Part shown: positions 16,842 through 24,601 of the stretch, in pieces
Numbering within the stretch: position 1 is the stretch's first letter
Layout of the letters: every line of letters starts with the position of its first letter
From: Streptomyces flavofungini
Lineage (GTDB): Bacteria; Actinomycetota; Actinomycetes; Streptomycetales; Streptomycetaceae
Length of the DNA: 64,000 bases
Direction: 5' to 3'
NCBI RefSeq assembly: GCF_030388665.1
Contig: NZ_CP128846.1
Span: forward strand, 3,574,001-3,638,000
Translations under genes and position numbers: made by a program
The notes under the pieces: generated by a model
Told to the model about the DNA's origin: nothing
The model's database searches: none
The model's input: the letters and a program-made list of their open reading frames with translations, nothing else

Positions 16842-16862
16842 GGGTCGAACCGACCCGTATTC
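16842..16862 (+). promoter_or_regulatory. Putative leaderless promoter with operator, VOC gene
   Basis: An inverted repeat GGGTCG-AAC-CGACCC (16842-16856) abuts TATTCT (16857-16862). The ATG at 16870 lies 7 bases further, so the mRNA would start at the start codon. The inverted repeat covers the spacer, where a repressor could act. Confidence 0.5.
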
Positions 16863-16869
16863 TGACGAC

Positions 16870-17289
16870 ATGTCAGACAATAGCCAGCCGTCGACGGCCT
16901 CCGACCTGCTCGGATTCGACAACGCGCTGTTCCCCGTGGGCGACCTCGACGAGGCGGTCGGCTTCTACGAGCGGGCCGGGTTCCCGCTCACGTACCGCCT
17001 GGACGAGGCCGGGCTCGCCATCCTGAAGGTGGGCGCCGAGACGCCCGGGGTGCTGCTCCGGGTGGAGGAGGGCGTCGACCGCCGCCCACCGCCGTGGCCC
17101 GCGCCGCGCCTCTGGCTGGAGGTGCGGGACGCCCGCGCGAAGGCTCGCGAACTCGACGAGGCCGGCGTCACGGCGCTCGCCGAACCGGCCTCGGTGGCGA
17201 CGGGCTGGACCGTGGAGATCGCCGACCCGTGGGGGAACGTGGTCGGCTTCACGGACTACACGAAGCGGCCGGGGCTCGGCCGCGCCTAG
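16870..17289 (+). CDS. VOC/glyoxalase superfamily protein
   Basis: This 139-residue single-domain protein has the pattern FPVGDLDEAVGFYERAGFPLTYRLDEAGLAIL...LWLEVRDARAKARELDEAGV...WTVEIADPWGNVVGFTDYTKRP. The C-terminal EIADPWGNVVGF motif is typical of VOC proteins (glyoxalase I, bleomycin resistance and dioxygenase folds), which usually dimerise and bind a metal. The substrate cannot be told from sequence. There is no ribosome binding site, consistent with the leaderless promoter upstream. Confidence 0.88.
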   Translation: MSDNSQPSTASDLLGFDNALFPVGDLDEAVGFYERAGFPLTYRLDEAGLAILKVGAETPGVLLRVEEGVDRRPPPWPAPRLWLEVRDARAKARELDEAGVTALAEPASVATGWTVEIADPWGNVVGFTDYTKRPGLGRA

Positions 17290-17465
17290 CACAGCACCCC
17301 GATGGCGAAGGCCCCACAGGCCACGAGCAGCACCACCACCCCGGTCAACACCACCCGCCGGTCCGAAACTTCCCCCACGAGCCCTTCCCTCTCCTCCTGG
17401 CTCAGCTCCACCACCTCCTCCTCACCCGCCTCCCCCACGCCTCCCGAAACTCCGGGAATCTCCAC
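17286..17465 (-). CDS. Small single-pass membrane protein (59 aa)
   Basis: A short minus-strand frame starts at GTG 17465 with GGAGGGG about 8 bases upstream. It encodes an acidic N-terminal half (GEAGEEEVVELSQEEREGLV) followed by one hydrophobic helix (VVLTGVVVLLVACGAFAIGV) and stops after LC. The stop overlaps the VOC stop codon. The acidic head plus helix is a common design for small Streptomyces membrane proteins. No family is named, and expression is unproven. Confidence 0.5.
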   Translation of the reverse strand: MEIPGVSGGVGEAGEEEVVELSQEEREGLVGEVSDRRVVLTGVVVLLVACGAFAIGVLC

Positions 17466-17752
17466 GCCCTTCGCCCCCTCCCCACTCGCCCCGACGGGCC
17501 CTCACCCGGCGGGCCCGGCGGTTGTACAACACGGCGTCGCCCCGTCACCACACCATGCCGAAAACGGACATTCCGCGGCGCCTCGCGGACTGTCGATCAG
17601 CCGCAAAGGTTGTACGCACAGGGCGAGTTGGGCGTGTGAGAAGGGACACCGGCGGTACCCGTGACGCCTGGGATCCTGGTTGCGCTTGTTAAGCGGAGAG
17701 TGCGTTCGGTGCTCTCGCACATACGGGGGCGGAGCCAAAGGGGTGGGAAAGA
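17466..17752. other. Intergenic region with small palindromes
   Basis: No gene is evident. The stretch holds a perfect palindrome GTTGTACAAC (17521-17530), a second GTTGTACGCAC sequence about 85 bases on, and an inverted repeat CGCTT-GTT-AAGCG (17683-17695). These lie upstream of the gene at 17753 and may be regulator sites. Confidence 0.4.
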
Positions 17753-18208
17753 GTGGCCGGTGAGGGGAAGAGACCGCCGCAGGCGGACGAGATGCGGAGG
17801 TACACGCGCAGGTTCGTCGCGCATGTGACGGAGCGCAATCGATTGCCTTTGGACTTCTCCGTACGGAGCCTGCGCGTCGTGGACTTCGTCCTCGACGGAC
17901 TGCGCAAGGACGGGCGCGAGCGGGCGGAGGTCGCGGGGGCGCTGTTCGGGTTCGGGGCGTACGTGGGCGAGGTCCTCGTGCGCCGGGCCGGGGCCACGTG
18001 GATCGACCTCGACGACAGCCAGCGGGAGTTCTTCGGTCAGACCGTGGGCGTACGGATGCCGGACGGGCGGGTGTGGAGCCCGCTGGGGAAGGTCGTCAAC
18101 CGGTACGAGGCGGGGGCCGCGGAGTCCCTCCAGACCTTCTACCTGACGCTGCCGGGGCGACGGACCACCCCCGTGCCCGAGGCCGAGCCGGAACCCGCTC
18201 GGCGGTAG
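17753..18208 (+). CDS. Hypothetical protein, first gene of a sigma-factor unit
   Basis: The 151-residue protein starts at GTG 17753 after a GGGAAAGA stretch. It is a soluble, basic-start protein with a helical N-terminal half (RRYTRRFVAHVTERNRLPLDFSVRSLRVVDFVLDGL) and a C-terminal part with WIDLDDSQREFFGQTVGVRMPDGRVWSPLGKVVNRYEAG. This looks like a conserved Streptomyces family, but I cannot name it. It ends 3 bases before the start of the ECF sigma gene and so is probably co-transcribed with it. Confidence 0.7.
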   Translation: MAGEGKRPPQADEMRRYTRRFVAHVTERNRLPLDFSVRSLRVVDFVLDGLRKDGRERAEVAGALFGFGAYVGEVLVRRAGATWIDLDDSQREFFGQTVGVRMPDGRVWSPLGKVVNRYEAGAAESLQTFYLTLPGRRTTPVPEAEPEPARR

Positions 18209-18211
18209 CGC

Positions 18212-19024
18212 GTGGGCGGGGGCGGGGACCAGCAGCGTGAGAACCAGCGGGGCGGGGGCACAAGGTCCGGCGGGCGTGCGCGGATCGGTGACGCGGAGCT
18301 GACGCGTGCCCTCGCCGCCGCCAGGGAGGGGGACGAGACCGCGTTCGCGGCGGTGTACCAATGGGTGCACCCGGGCCTGCTCGGATACGTGCGCGGCATC
18401 GTCGGGGACGAGGCGGAGGACGTGGCCTCGGAGGCATGGCTGCAGATCGCCCGTGACCTGGGACGGTTCACCGGCGACGGCGGCGACTTCCGGCGCTGGG
18501 CGGCCGTCATCGCCCGCAACCGCGCCCGCGACCACGTCCGCCGCCGCCTCAGCCGCCCGCGCCTGAGCCTCACCGACGGCGACGCGCTCGACGTACCGGC
18601 CGCCCGTGACACCGCGGACGAGGTCCTGGAGTCGCTGTCGACCGACGACGCCCTCGGCCTGGTCGCCGGGCTGCCGCCGGACCAGGGCAGGGCCGTCTAC
18701 CTCGGCGTGCTGATGGGCCTTGACGGGCCGAGCGCGGCCCGGGTCCTCGGCAAGCGTCCCGGCGCCGTCCGGATGGCGCTGCACCGCGGACTGCGGCGGC
18801 TGCGCGCGCAGTTGACGGGCGAGGCGCGGCAGGGGCGGCGGGGTGGCTCCGGGCGGGGTTCGTCGGGCGGTGGTCCCGATCCAGGACGGGGCCACCGTCT
18901 TCGCGGGGCGCACGACATGAGGAGCGGTGGCCGCCCCCACGGGTGGGCGGCCACCGCCGTGCCGGTCCTCCCGGTCACCGTCCCGTGGGCTCGGGTCGTC
19001 GGCGAGCGGGTGTCCCGGCGGTGA
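18212..19024 (+). CDS. ECF-type RNA polymerase sigma factor with extended tail
   Basis: The 270-residue protein has sigma region 2 (AFAAVYQWVHPGLLGYVRGIVGDEAEDVASEAWLQIAR... FRRWAAVIARNRARDHVRRR) and region 4 (GLPPDQGRAVYLGVLMGLDGPSAARVLGKRPGAVRMALHRGLRRLR). It should direct RNA polymerase to an alternative promoter set. After region 4 there is a tail of about 65 residues, rich in Gly and Arg, that is not usual. No anti-sigma gene follows; the gene at 17753, directly upstream, is the only candidate partner. Confidence 0.85.
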   Translation: MGGGGDQQRENQRGGGTRSGGRARIGDAELTRALAAAREGDETAFAAVYQWVHPGLLGYVRGIVGDEAEDVASEAWLQIARDLGRFTGDGGDFRRWAAVIARNRARDHVRRRLSRPRLSLTDGDALDVPAARDTADEVLESLSTDDALGLVAGLPPDQGRAVYLGVLMGLDGPSAARVLGKRPGAVRMALHRGLRRLRAQLTGEARQGRRGGSGRGSSGGGPDPGRGHRLRGAHDMRSGGRPHGWAATAVPVLPVTVPWARVVGERVSRR

Positions 19025-19058
19025 GGCCGGTGGGCGGGTGCAGCTCCGCCCACCGGCC
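19025..19058. terminator. Hairpin terminator after the sigma gene
   Basis: A perfect 13-base stem GGCCGGTGGGCGG / CCGCCCACCGGCC (19025-19037, 19046-19058) with an 8-base loop starts right after the sigma TGA. It is followed by short GGTCAGGTCCGG-type repeats up to the converging MMPL stop at 19136. Confidence 0.8.
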
Positions 19059-19135
19059 GGGTCCAGGTCGGGTCCGGTCCGGGTCGGCCGGGAACCAGGT
19101 CAGGTCCGGTCAGGTCCGGTCCGGGTCGGCCGGGG

Positions 19136-22015
19136 TCAGGTCACGGCGTTCACGCCGCCGCCCACCGCCTCCACCAGTTCGAGGTCGTACGTCAACGGCC
19201 CGTCGCCGAGCATGATGTGACGGGTCTTCGAGGCGTATCCCGGGGCCGTCGCCGCGAGCAGGTACACGCCGGGGGCGGGCGCGGCGAGGATGTAGGAGCC
19301 GTCGGCCAGGGACGACACCCGGTCCAGTCGGCCGCCGCCCTTGGACAGCAGCGTGAGCGTCACGCTGTGGATGGGGTCGCCGTCCGGCGTGATGATGAAC
19401 CCGTGCACGACGGGGCCGACGGGCCCGCCACGGCCGACCGGCCCGTACGCGCGTGGGGTGCCGCCTTCCCTGGGTGTCTCGCCTGCCATGGGCGCGTCGT
19501 CCTTCCTGGGTGCGCCGTGTCCGCCGGCCGCGCCGCGGCGCCCGGGGCTTCCGGGTGCGCGCGGGCCGGGGACGCCGGGTTTCCGGGCGCCGGGGGCAGT
19601 CCGGCGCCCGGGGTGGTAGGGGCCGTACGGGGTCGCCGACCCCTGGCCGTCGAACGGGGGCAGCGACTTGGCGCCGTCCCCCGTGGTGTCGCGGGTGCCG
19701 TCCTTCGCCCCGTAGGCGTGCGCGGCCCCGTACGGGTTCACGCCGTGTGATCCACCCGCGCCCGCCGGGCCCCGCGGGCCGGGGGTGGCCGGGGAGACCG
19801 GCGGGCGCGGGGTGCCGAGGGCCGCCGCCACCAGGACCTCCAGGTCCTCGGGGGCGGGCGGCTCCGCTTCCTCGGGCTCGACCGCCAGGTGCGGCAGGCG
19901 GCGGTCGAGCCGGGCCGGGAGCCACCAGTTGGCGCGGCCGATGAGGTGCATCGCGGCGGGCACGAGGGCCGTCCGCAGGATGAAGGCGTCGAGGGCGACG
20001 GTCGCGGCGAGGCCGATGCCCGCCATCGCGCCCACCGTATCGCCGCTGAGCACGAACGCGGCGAACACGCAGATCATGACGAGCGCCGCGCAGGTGATGA
20101 CGCGGCCGGTCTCGGCGAGGCCGACGCGGACCGCGCGGGCGTTGTCGTGGGTGTGCGTCCACTCCTCGCGCACGCGGCTCACCAGGAGCACCTGGTGAGC
20201 CATGGACAGGCCGAAGAGCAACGACAGCATGATGACGGGCAGGAAGGCCGCGATGGGCCCCTCCCCGCCGAGGCCGAGCAACTGCCCGCCCCAGCCCCAC
20301 TGGAACACCGCCACGAGCACCCCGAACGAGGCGGCCGCCGCGATCAGGTTCATCAGGGCCGCCGTCAGGGGCACCACGAGGGAGCGGAAGGCGAGCAGGA
20401 GCAGCAGGAAGCCGAGGGCGACGACGGCGCCCACGAAGTACGGAAGCCGCTCGGACGTGACCGCGGCGAAGTCCTTGAACACGGCGGTCACACCGCCCAC
20501 ATGGGCGTCCGCGCCGGCCTCGGGCAGGACGTCGCCGCGCAGCCGGTCGATGAGCCGGCCGGTCTCCTGGGACTGGGGCGAGCTGGTCGGCACGACCTCG
20601 ATGACGGTGGTGTCGGCCGCGGTGGCGGGCGGGTCCGCGTGCACGCGGGCGACGCCCTCGGTGTCGCGGATGCGCTCGACGAGCCCGGCGGCGGTGTCGG
20701 GTCCCGGCTTGTCCACGACGACTCGGAGGGGCCCGTTGAAGCCGGGGCCGAAGCCCTCCGCGAGCAGGTCGTAGGCCTGCCGGGTCGTCGTGGACTCCTG
20801 GTGGTTGCCCTGGTCGGTGGCGCCGAGGCGCAGCGAGAGGAGCGGGACGGCGAGGGCCGCCATGACGGCGACGGCGAGGACGCCGACCAGGCGCGGGCGG
20901 CGCTGCACGAAGGCGGACCAGCGCGCGGTGAGGCCGCCGGGCTCCTCGGGCTCGGGCCCGGACGTGGCGAGGACGCGGCGCTGGCGGCGGCTGAGCACCC
21001 GGGCGCCGAGGACGCCGAGGAGCGCGGGGAGCAGGGTGATCGCGGCGAGGACGCCGAGGCCCACCGTGAGGGACGCCGCGATCACGACACCGTCCAGGAA
21101 GCGCAGGTTCATCACGAGCATCCCGGCGAGCGCGACGCACACCGTGCCGCCCGCGAGGAGAACCGCGCGGCCCGAGGTGTCGAGGGCCCGCACCGCCGAC
21201 TCCTGCGGTTCCAGGCCGCGCAGGATGCCCCCGCGGTGCCGGGTGACGATGAGGAGGGCGTAGTCGATGCCGACGCCGAGGCCGATCAACGAGCCGAGCA
21301 GCGGCGCCGCTTCGGGTATGTCCGTGACGTGGCTGAGCAGCATCGTGGCGAGCACGCCGGTGCCGACGGCGAACACCGCGGTGACGATCGGCAGGAGCAT
21401 CGCGAAGAGCGAGCCGAGGGCGAGCAGGAGCACGACGGCGGCGGCAGCGACGCCGACGGCCGCCGCGACGCCGACGGCCCCGGAGGTGCCCGCGGGCGGC
21501 TCCAGGGTGCGGGCGACGGCCTGGCCGCCCAGCTCGACCTGGAGTCCTTCGCGGGCGGCGGCGTGGGCGGTGTCGACGACCCGCTCGATCAGTTCCTCGG
21601 GGATCTCGTCGGCCTGGCGGGCGAACGTGACCTGCGCGTAGGCGATCCGTCCGTCGTCGCTGACCCGCGCGGCGGCGCGCGCCCCTGCGGCGTAGGGCCC
21701 GGCGACCTCGCCGACGCCGTCGAGGGCGGCGATCCGGCTCAGCGCGGGCTCGATCCGGTCGCGTACGTCGGCGTCACGGACCGAGGAGCCCGCTTCCGTC
21801 TTCCACACCACCGTGTCGGTGTCGCCGCCGCGCTCCGGGAACGCCTTCGCCATCAGGTCGTGGGCGCGCTCGGAGTCCGTGCCGGGCAGGGAGAAGGCGT
21901 TGGTGTAGTCGGTGCCCGCGGAGGTGCCCGCGGCGCCGAGGCCGAGGAGGGCGGCGAGCCACAGCACGACGACCACGAGGCGGTGCCGGTGACACCACCG
22001 TGCCCATGCCGTCAC
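19136..22015 (-). CDS. MMPL/RND-family transporter with a C-terminal carboxypeptidase-regulatory-like domain
   Basis: The 959-residue protein starts at GTG 22015 with GGAGGTG 8 bases upstream. It has the two-fold MMPL plan: helix 1 (LVVVVLWLAALLGLG), an extracellular loop with TDYTNAFSLPGTDSERAHDL, a helix bundle with GIGVDYALLIVTRHR-like motifs, then a second repeat. MMPL proteins export lipids or drugs with proton motive force. Unusually, a Pro/Gly-rich linker leads to a domain VVHGFIITPDGDPIHSVTLTL...GSYILAAPAPGVYLLAATAPGY, a carboxypeptidase-regulatory (transthyretin-like) fold. It diverges from the two-component system at 22188. Confidence 0.88.
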   Translation of the reverse strand: MTAWARWCHRHRLVVVVLWLAALLGLGAAGTSAGTDYTNAFSLPGTDSERAHDLMAKAFPERGGDTDTVVWKTEAGSSVRDADVRDRIEPALSRIAALDGVGEVAGPYAAGARAAARVSDDGRIAYAQVTFARQADEIPEELIERVVDTAHAAAREGLQVELGGQAVARTLEPPAGTSGAVGVAAAVGVAAAAVVLLLALGSLFAMLLPIVTAVFAVGTGVLATMLLSHVTDIPEAAPLLGSLIGLGVGIDYALLIVTRHRGGILRGLEPQESAVRALDTSGRAVLLAGGTVCVALAGMLVMNLRFLDGVVIAASLTVGLGVLAAITLLPALLGVLGARVLSRRQRRVLATSGPEPEEPGGLTARWSAFVQRRPRLVGVLAVAVMAALAVPLLSLRLGATDQGNHQESTTTRQAYDLLAEGFGPGFNGPLRVVVDKPGPDTAAGLVERIRDTEGVARVHADPPATAADTTVIEVVPTSSPQSQETGRLIDRLRGDVLPEAGADAHVGGVTAVFKDFAAVTSERLPYFVGAVVALGFLLLLLAFRSLVVPLTAALMNLIAAAASFGVLVAVFQWGWGGQLLGLGGEGPIAAFLPVIMLSLLFGLSMAHQVLLVSRVREEWTHTHDNARAVRVGLAETGRVITCAALVMICVFAAFVLSGDTVGAMAGIGLAATVALDAFILRTALVPAAMHLIGRANWWLPARLDRRLPHLAVEPEEAEPPAPEDLEVLVAAALGTPRPPVSPATPGPRGPAGAGGSHGVNPYGAAHAYGAKDGTRDTTGDGAKSLPPFDGQGSATPYGPYHPGRRTAPGARKPGVPGPRAPGSPGRRGAAGGHGAPRKDDAPMAGETPREGGTPRAYGPVGRGGPVGPVVHGFIITPDGDPIHSVTLTLLSKGGGRLDRVSSLADGSYILAAPAPGVYLLAATAPGYASKTRHIMLGDGPLTYDLELVEAVGGGVNAVT

Positions 22016-22140
22016 GACGCACTCACCTCCGTTCCTGGTCGGCCCGCGTGGATCCCGTCGTCGTCCGTGGGCTCCGCGCCCAGCATCAGGGGTCCGGCCG
22101 GCCAACGGCGCGTGACGGCCGTGATTCTCAAGGAACTCCA

Positions 22141-22181
22141 AAGGGCGGGCCCGCCCTTCGTGCGACGGGCGTGCGGATACT
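22141..22181 (+). promoter_or_regulatory. Palindromic operator and leaderless promoter of the response regulator
   Basis: A perfect 18-base palindrome AAGGGCGGGCCCGCCCTT (22141-22158) covers the expected -35 region. GATACT at 22176-22181 is the -10 candidate, and ATG 22188 lies 7 bases later, so the transcript would be leaderless. The site also sits between the divergent MMPL and regulator genes, where it could control both. Confidence 0.5.
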
Positions 22182-22187
22182 GGGGGC

Positions 22188-22937
22188 ATGAGCCACGCCG
22201 AAGGTCACCGGGGAACAGATGTCGCAGCGGCGTCGGCCGCCGGGTCCGCCGACGCGCGGGGCCGCGCCACGGTCCTCGTCGTCGAGGACGAGCCGTCCAT
22301 CGCCGACGTCCTCGCCATCGCCCTGCGCTACCACCGCTTCGACGTGATGACCGCGGGCACGGTCCGCGAGGCCCTGGCCGCCGCCGACCGCACCCGCCCC
22401 GACTGCGCGCTGCTCGACGTGATGCTGCCGGACGGCGACGGGCGGGCCCTCGGCCGCGAACTGCGGGCGCGACAGCCGGAGCTGGCGCTGGTCTTCCTCA
22501 CCGCGCGGGACGCGCCCGCGGAGGTCGTGGGCGCCCTCGGCTTCGGCGACGACTACATCACCAAGCCGTTCAACATCGACGAGGTCGTGGCCCGCATCGG
22601 CGCGGTCCTGCGCCGGGTGCGCCCCCACGACGTACTGCCGCAGCGACCACCGCTGCGCTACGGCGACCTGGAGCTGGACGAGACGACGTACGTGGTGCGG
22701 CGCGAGGGCGGCTCGGTGCAGCTGACCCCGACGGAGTACGCGCTCCTTCGCTTCCTGGTCCGCAACGGCGGCCGGGTCGTGCCCAAGGAGCAGTTGCTGC
22801 GCCATGTGTGGAACATCGAGCACTCGGCGGAGTCGACCGTCGTCGAGACCTACATCAGCTATCTGCGGCGCAAACTCGACCAGGTGGGGCCGCCGCTCAT
22901 CACGACGCGGCGCGGCGTCGGGTACGGACTGGCATGA
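22188..22937 (+). CDS. OmpR/PhoB-type response regulator
   Basis: The 249-residue protein has a receiver domain (TVLVVEDEPSIADVL, phosphoacceptor Asp in CALLDVMLPDGDG, conserved Thr in VFLTARD and Lys in YITKPFN) and a C-terminal winged helix (LTPTEYALLRFLVRNGGRVVPKEQLLRHVW...VETYISYLRRKLD...TTRRGVGYGLA). It is a DNA-binding transcription factor activated by phosphorylation. It overlaps the histidine kinase gene by 4 bases (ATGA), so they act as a pair. It may control the divergent MMPL transporter. Confidence 0.93.
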   Translation: MSHAEGHRGTDVAAASAAGSADARGRATVLVVEDEPSIADVLAIALRYHRFDVMTAGTVREALAAADRTRPDCALLDVMLPDGDGRALGRELRARQPELALVFLTARDAPAEVVGALGFGDDYITKPFNIDEVVARIGAVLRRVRPHDVLPQRPPLRYGDLELDETTYVVRREGGSVQLTPTEYALLRFLVRNGGRVVPKEQLLRHVWNIEHSAESTVVETYISYLRRKLDQVGPPLITTRRGVGYGLA

Positions 22938-24601
22938 GGCTCCGCGCCCCCGGCCCGCGCCCCGCCCCGCGTCCGCGCCCCGCCTTCCGCCCGCGCGCCC
23001 TCCTGCGCCCACGCGCCGCCACGCCCGCCCGCACCACGCCGGGCCGCGCCCCGCGCCGGGGCTCGAACCGGCGGTTCGGCATGGGCTCGCTGCGCGCCAA
23101 GCTCACGCTCGTGAACGTGGCGCTGCTGGCCCTCGGTATCGTGGCGGCGACCGCCGTGAGCCTGATGGGCATGCGGCACTACCTGCTCGCCAACGTGGAC
23201 ACCGAACTGACCGCGTCGCGCTCGGCGTTGCGCGACAGCGACATCACCCTCGCGCAGATCCGGGACGCCACCGCGTTCAGCGCCCTGGAGCAGCTGTCGA
23301 GGGGTTCCGGCAAGTCCGACGGCCTGCCGCTCGCGGAGTCGGCGTTCCTCGCGGTGGACGCCGCGGGCAAGCCGGTCGACATCGGCTCGCTGCCGCCGAC
23401 CGCGCGCCAGTACGAGCTGGCGCGTGCCGTCGGCGACCCGCACGAGTTCGCGCGGCACAGCACGCCGCAGAACGTGACGCTCGGCGGCGACTCCTACCGC
23501 GCGATCGGCGTGCGCCTCACGGACGACTCGGTGCTGCTGATGGCGTCGTCGACGGAGAACGTGCAGTCGGGCGTAGCCAAGGCGCTCAAGCTGGACCTCG
23601 CCTTCGGCGCCGTTCTGCTCGGGCTGCTCGCGGTCCTCACGATGGTCTCCGCGCACCAGCGGCTGCGCCCGCTGGAGGACATGGTGGAGACGGCGTCCGC
23701 GATCGCCGACGGCGACCTGAAACGGCGCGTGCCCTCCAGCCGCGCCGCGGTGATGGAGACCGAGCAGCTGCGGCTCGCGCTCAACTCCATGCTCCAGCAG
23801 GTCGAGACGGCGTTCGCGACCCGCGAGCGCAGCGAGTCCCAGCTCCGCCAGTTCGTCGCGGACGCCTCGCACGAGCTGCGCACCCCGCTGGCCGCGATCC
23901 GCGGCTACCTCCAGCTGTACGACCAGGGGATGCTGAGCACCCCCGAGGACCGCAGCCGCGCCTGGGACCGTGTCAACGCCGAGACCGACCGCATGAACCA
24001 CCTCGTGGAGGAGCTGCTCACCCTGGCCCGCCTGGACCAGCAGCCCGAACTGCGCTTCCGCACGGTCGACCTGAGCCGCCTGGTGCGGGACGCGGCGGAC
24101 GACCTGCGGGCGCAGGAGCCGGACCGGCCCCTCACGGTGTCCGCCGACGGCGCGATCCTCGTCCAGGCCGACGAGCAGGGCCTGCGGAAGGTCCTCGCGA
24201 ACCTGCTGGCCAACGTCCGTACGCACACGCCTCCCGACACCCCCGTGCGGCTCGCCCTCGACCGGCGCGGGGGCGTGGTCCGGCTGACGGTGGCCGACCG
24301 GGGGCCGGGGCTCTCGGCGGTGGACGCGGCCCGGGTGTTCGACCGCTTCTTCCGGGCGGGCCGGGGCGCGGGCAGCGGCCTCGGCATGGCCATCGTGCAG
24401 GGGGTGGTGAGCGCCCACGGCGGCGAGGTGTCGGTGCGCACGGCGCCCGGCGACGGCCTGTCCGTCCTGGTCACCCTGAACCGCACGCCCACCCCGCCCC
24501 GTCCGGCGGCACCGCCACGGCCCGTGGGACCGCCGCGGCCCACCGGGGGCTTCGACCCGGGCCCGCTCACGCCCGCGGCGACGCCAGTTCCACGACAGTG
24601 A
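22934..24601 (+). CDS. Sensor histidine kinase
   Basis: This 555-residue kinase starts with a long Pro/Arg-rich cytoplasmic segment (about 50 residues), then helix 1 (LTLVNVALLALGIVAATAVSL), an extracytoplasmic sensor of about 150 residues, helix 2 (LAFGAVLLGLLAVLTMV), a HAMP linker, the HisKA box FVADASHELRTPLAAIRGYLQ with the phospho-His, and the HATPase N-box (LRKVLANLLANVRTHTP) and G-boxes (DRGPGLS, GSGLGMAIV). It has a Pro-rich tail. Its last 35 bases overlap the converging phosphoesterase gene. Confidence 0.93.
   Translation: MRLRAPGPRPAPRPRPAFRPRALLRPRAATPARTTPGRAPRRGSNRRFGMGSLRAKLTLVNVALLALGIVAATAVSLMGMRHYLLANVDTELTASRSALRDSDITLAQIRDATAFSALEQLSRGSGKSDGLPLAESAFLAVDAAGKPVDIGSLPPTARQYELARAVGDPHEFARHSTPQNVTLGGDSYRAIGVRLTDDSVLLMASSTENVQSGVAKALKLDLAFGAVLLGLLAVLTMVSAHQRLRPLEDMVETASAIADGDLKRRVPSSRAAVMETEQLRLALNSMLQQVETAFATRERSESQLRQFVADASHELRTPLAAIRGYLQLYDQGMLSTPEDRSRAWDRVNAETDRMNHLVEELLTLARLDQQPELRFRTVDLSRLVRDAADDLRAQEPDRPLTVSADGAILVQADEQGLRKVLANLLANVRTHTPPDTPVRLALDRRGGVVRLTVADRGPGLSAVDAARVFDRFFRAGRGAGSGLGMAIVQGVVSAHGGEVSVRTAPGDGLSVLVTLNRTPTPPRPAAPPRPVGPPRPTGGFDPGPLTPAATPVPRQ

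Noticed and set aside
17597-18940. Minus-strand frame opposite the hypothetical and sigma genes
   Set aside because: Antisense to a well-supported ECF sigma factor, with no recognisable domain.
19889-22900. Very long plus-strand open frame over the MMPL gene
   Set aside because: It is antisense to a clear transporter and reads as Arg/Gly/His-rich low complexity. Only its last part (from 22934) is a real gene, the histidine kinase.
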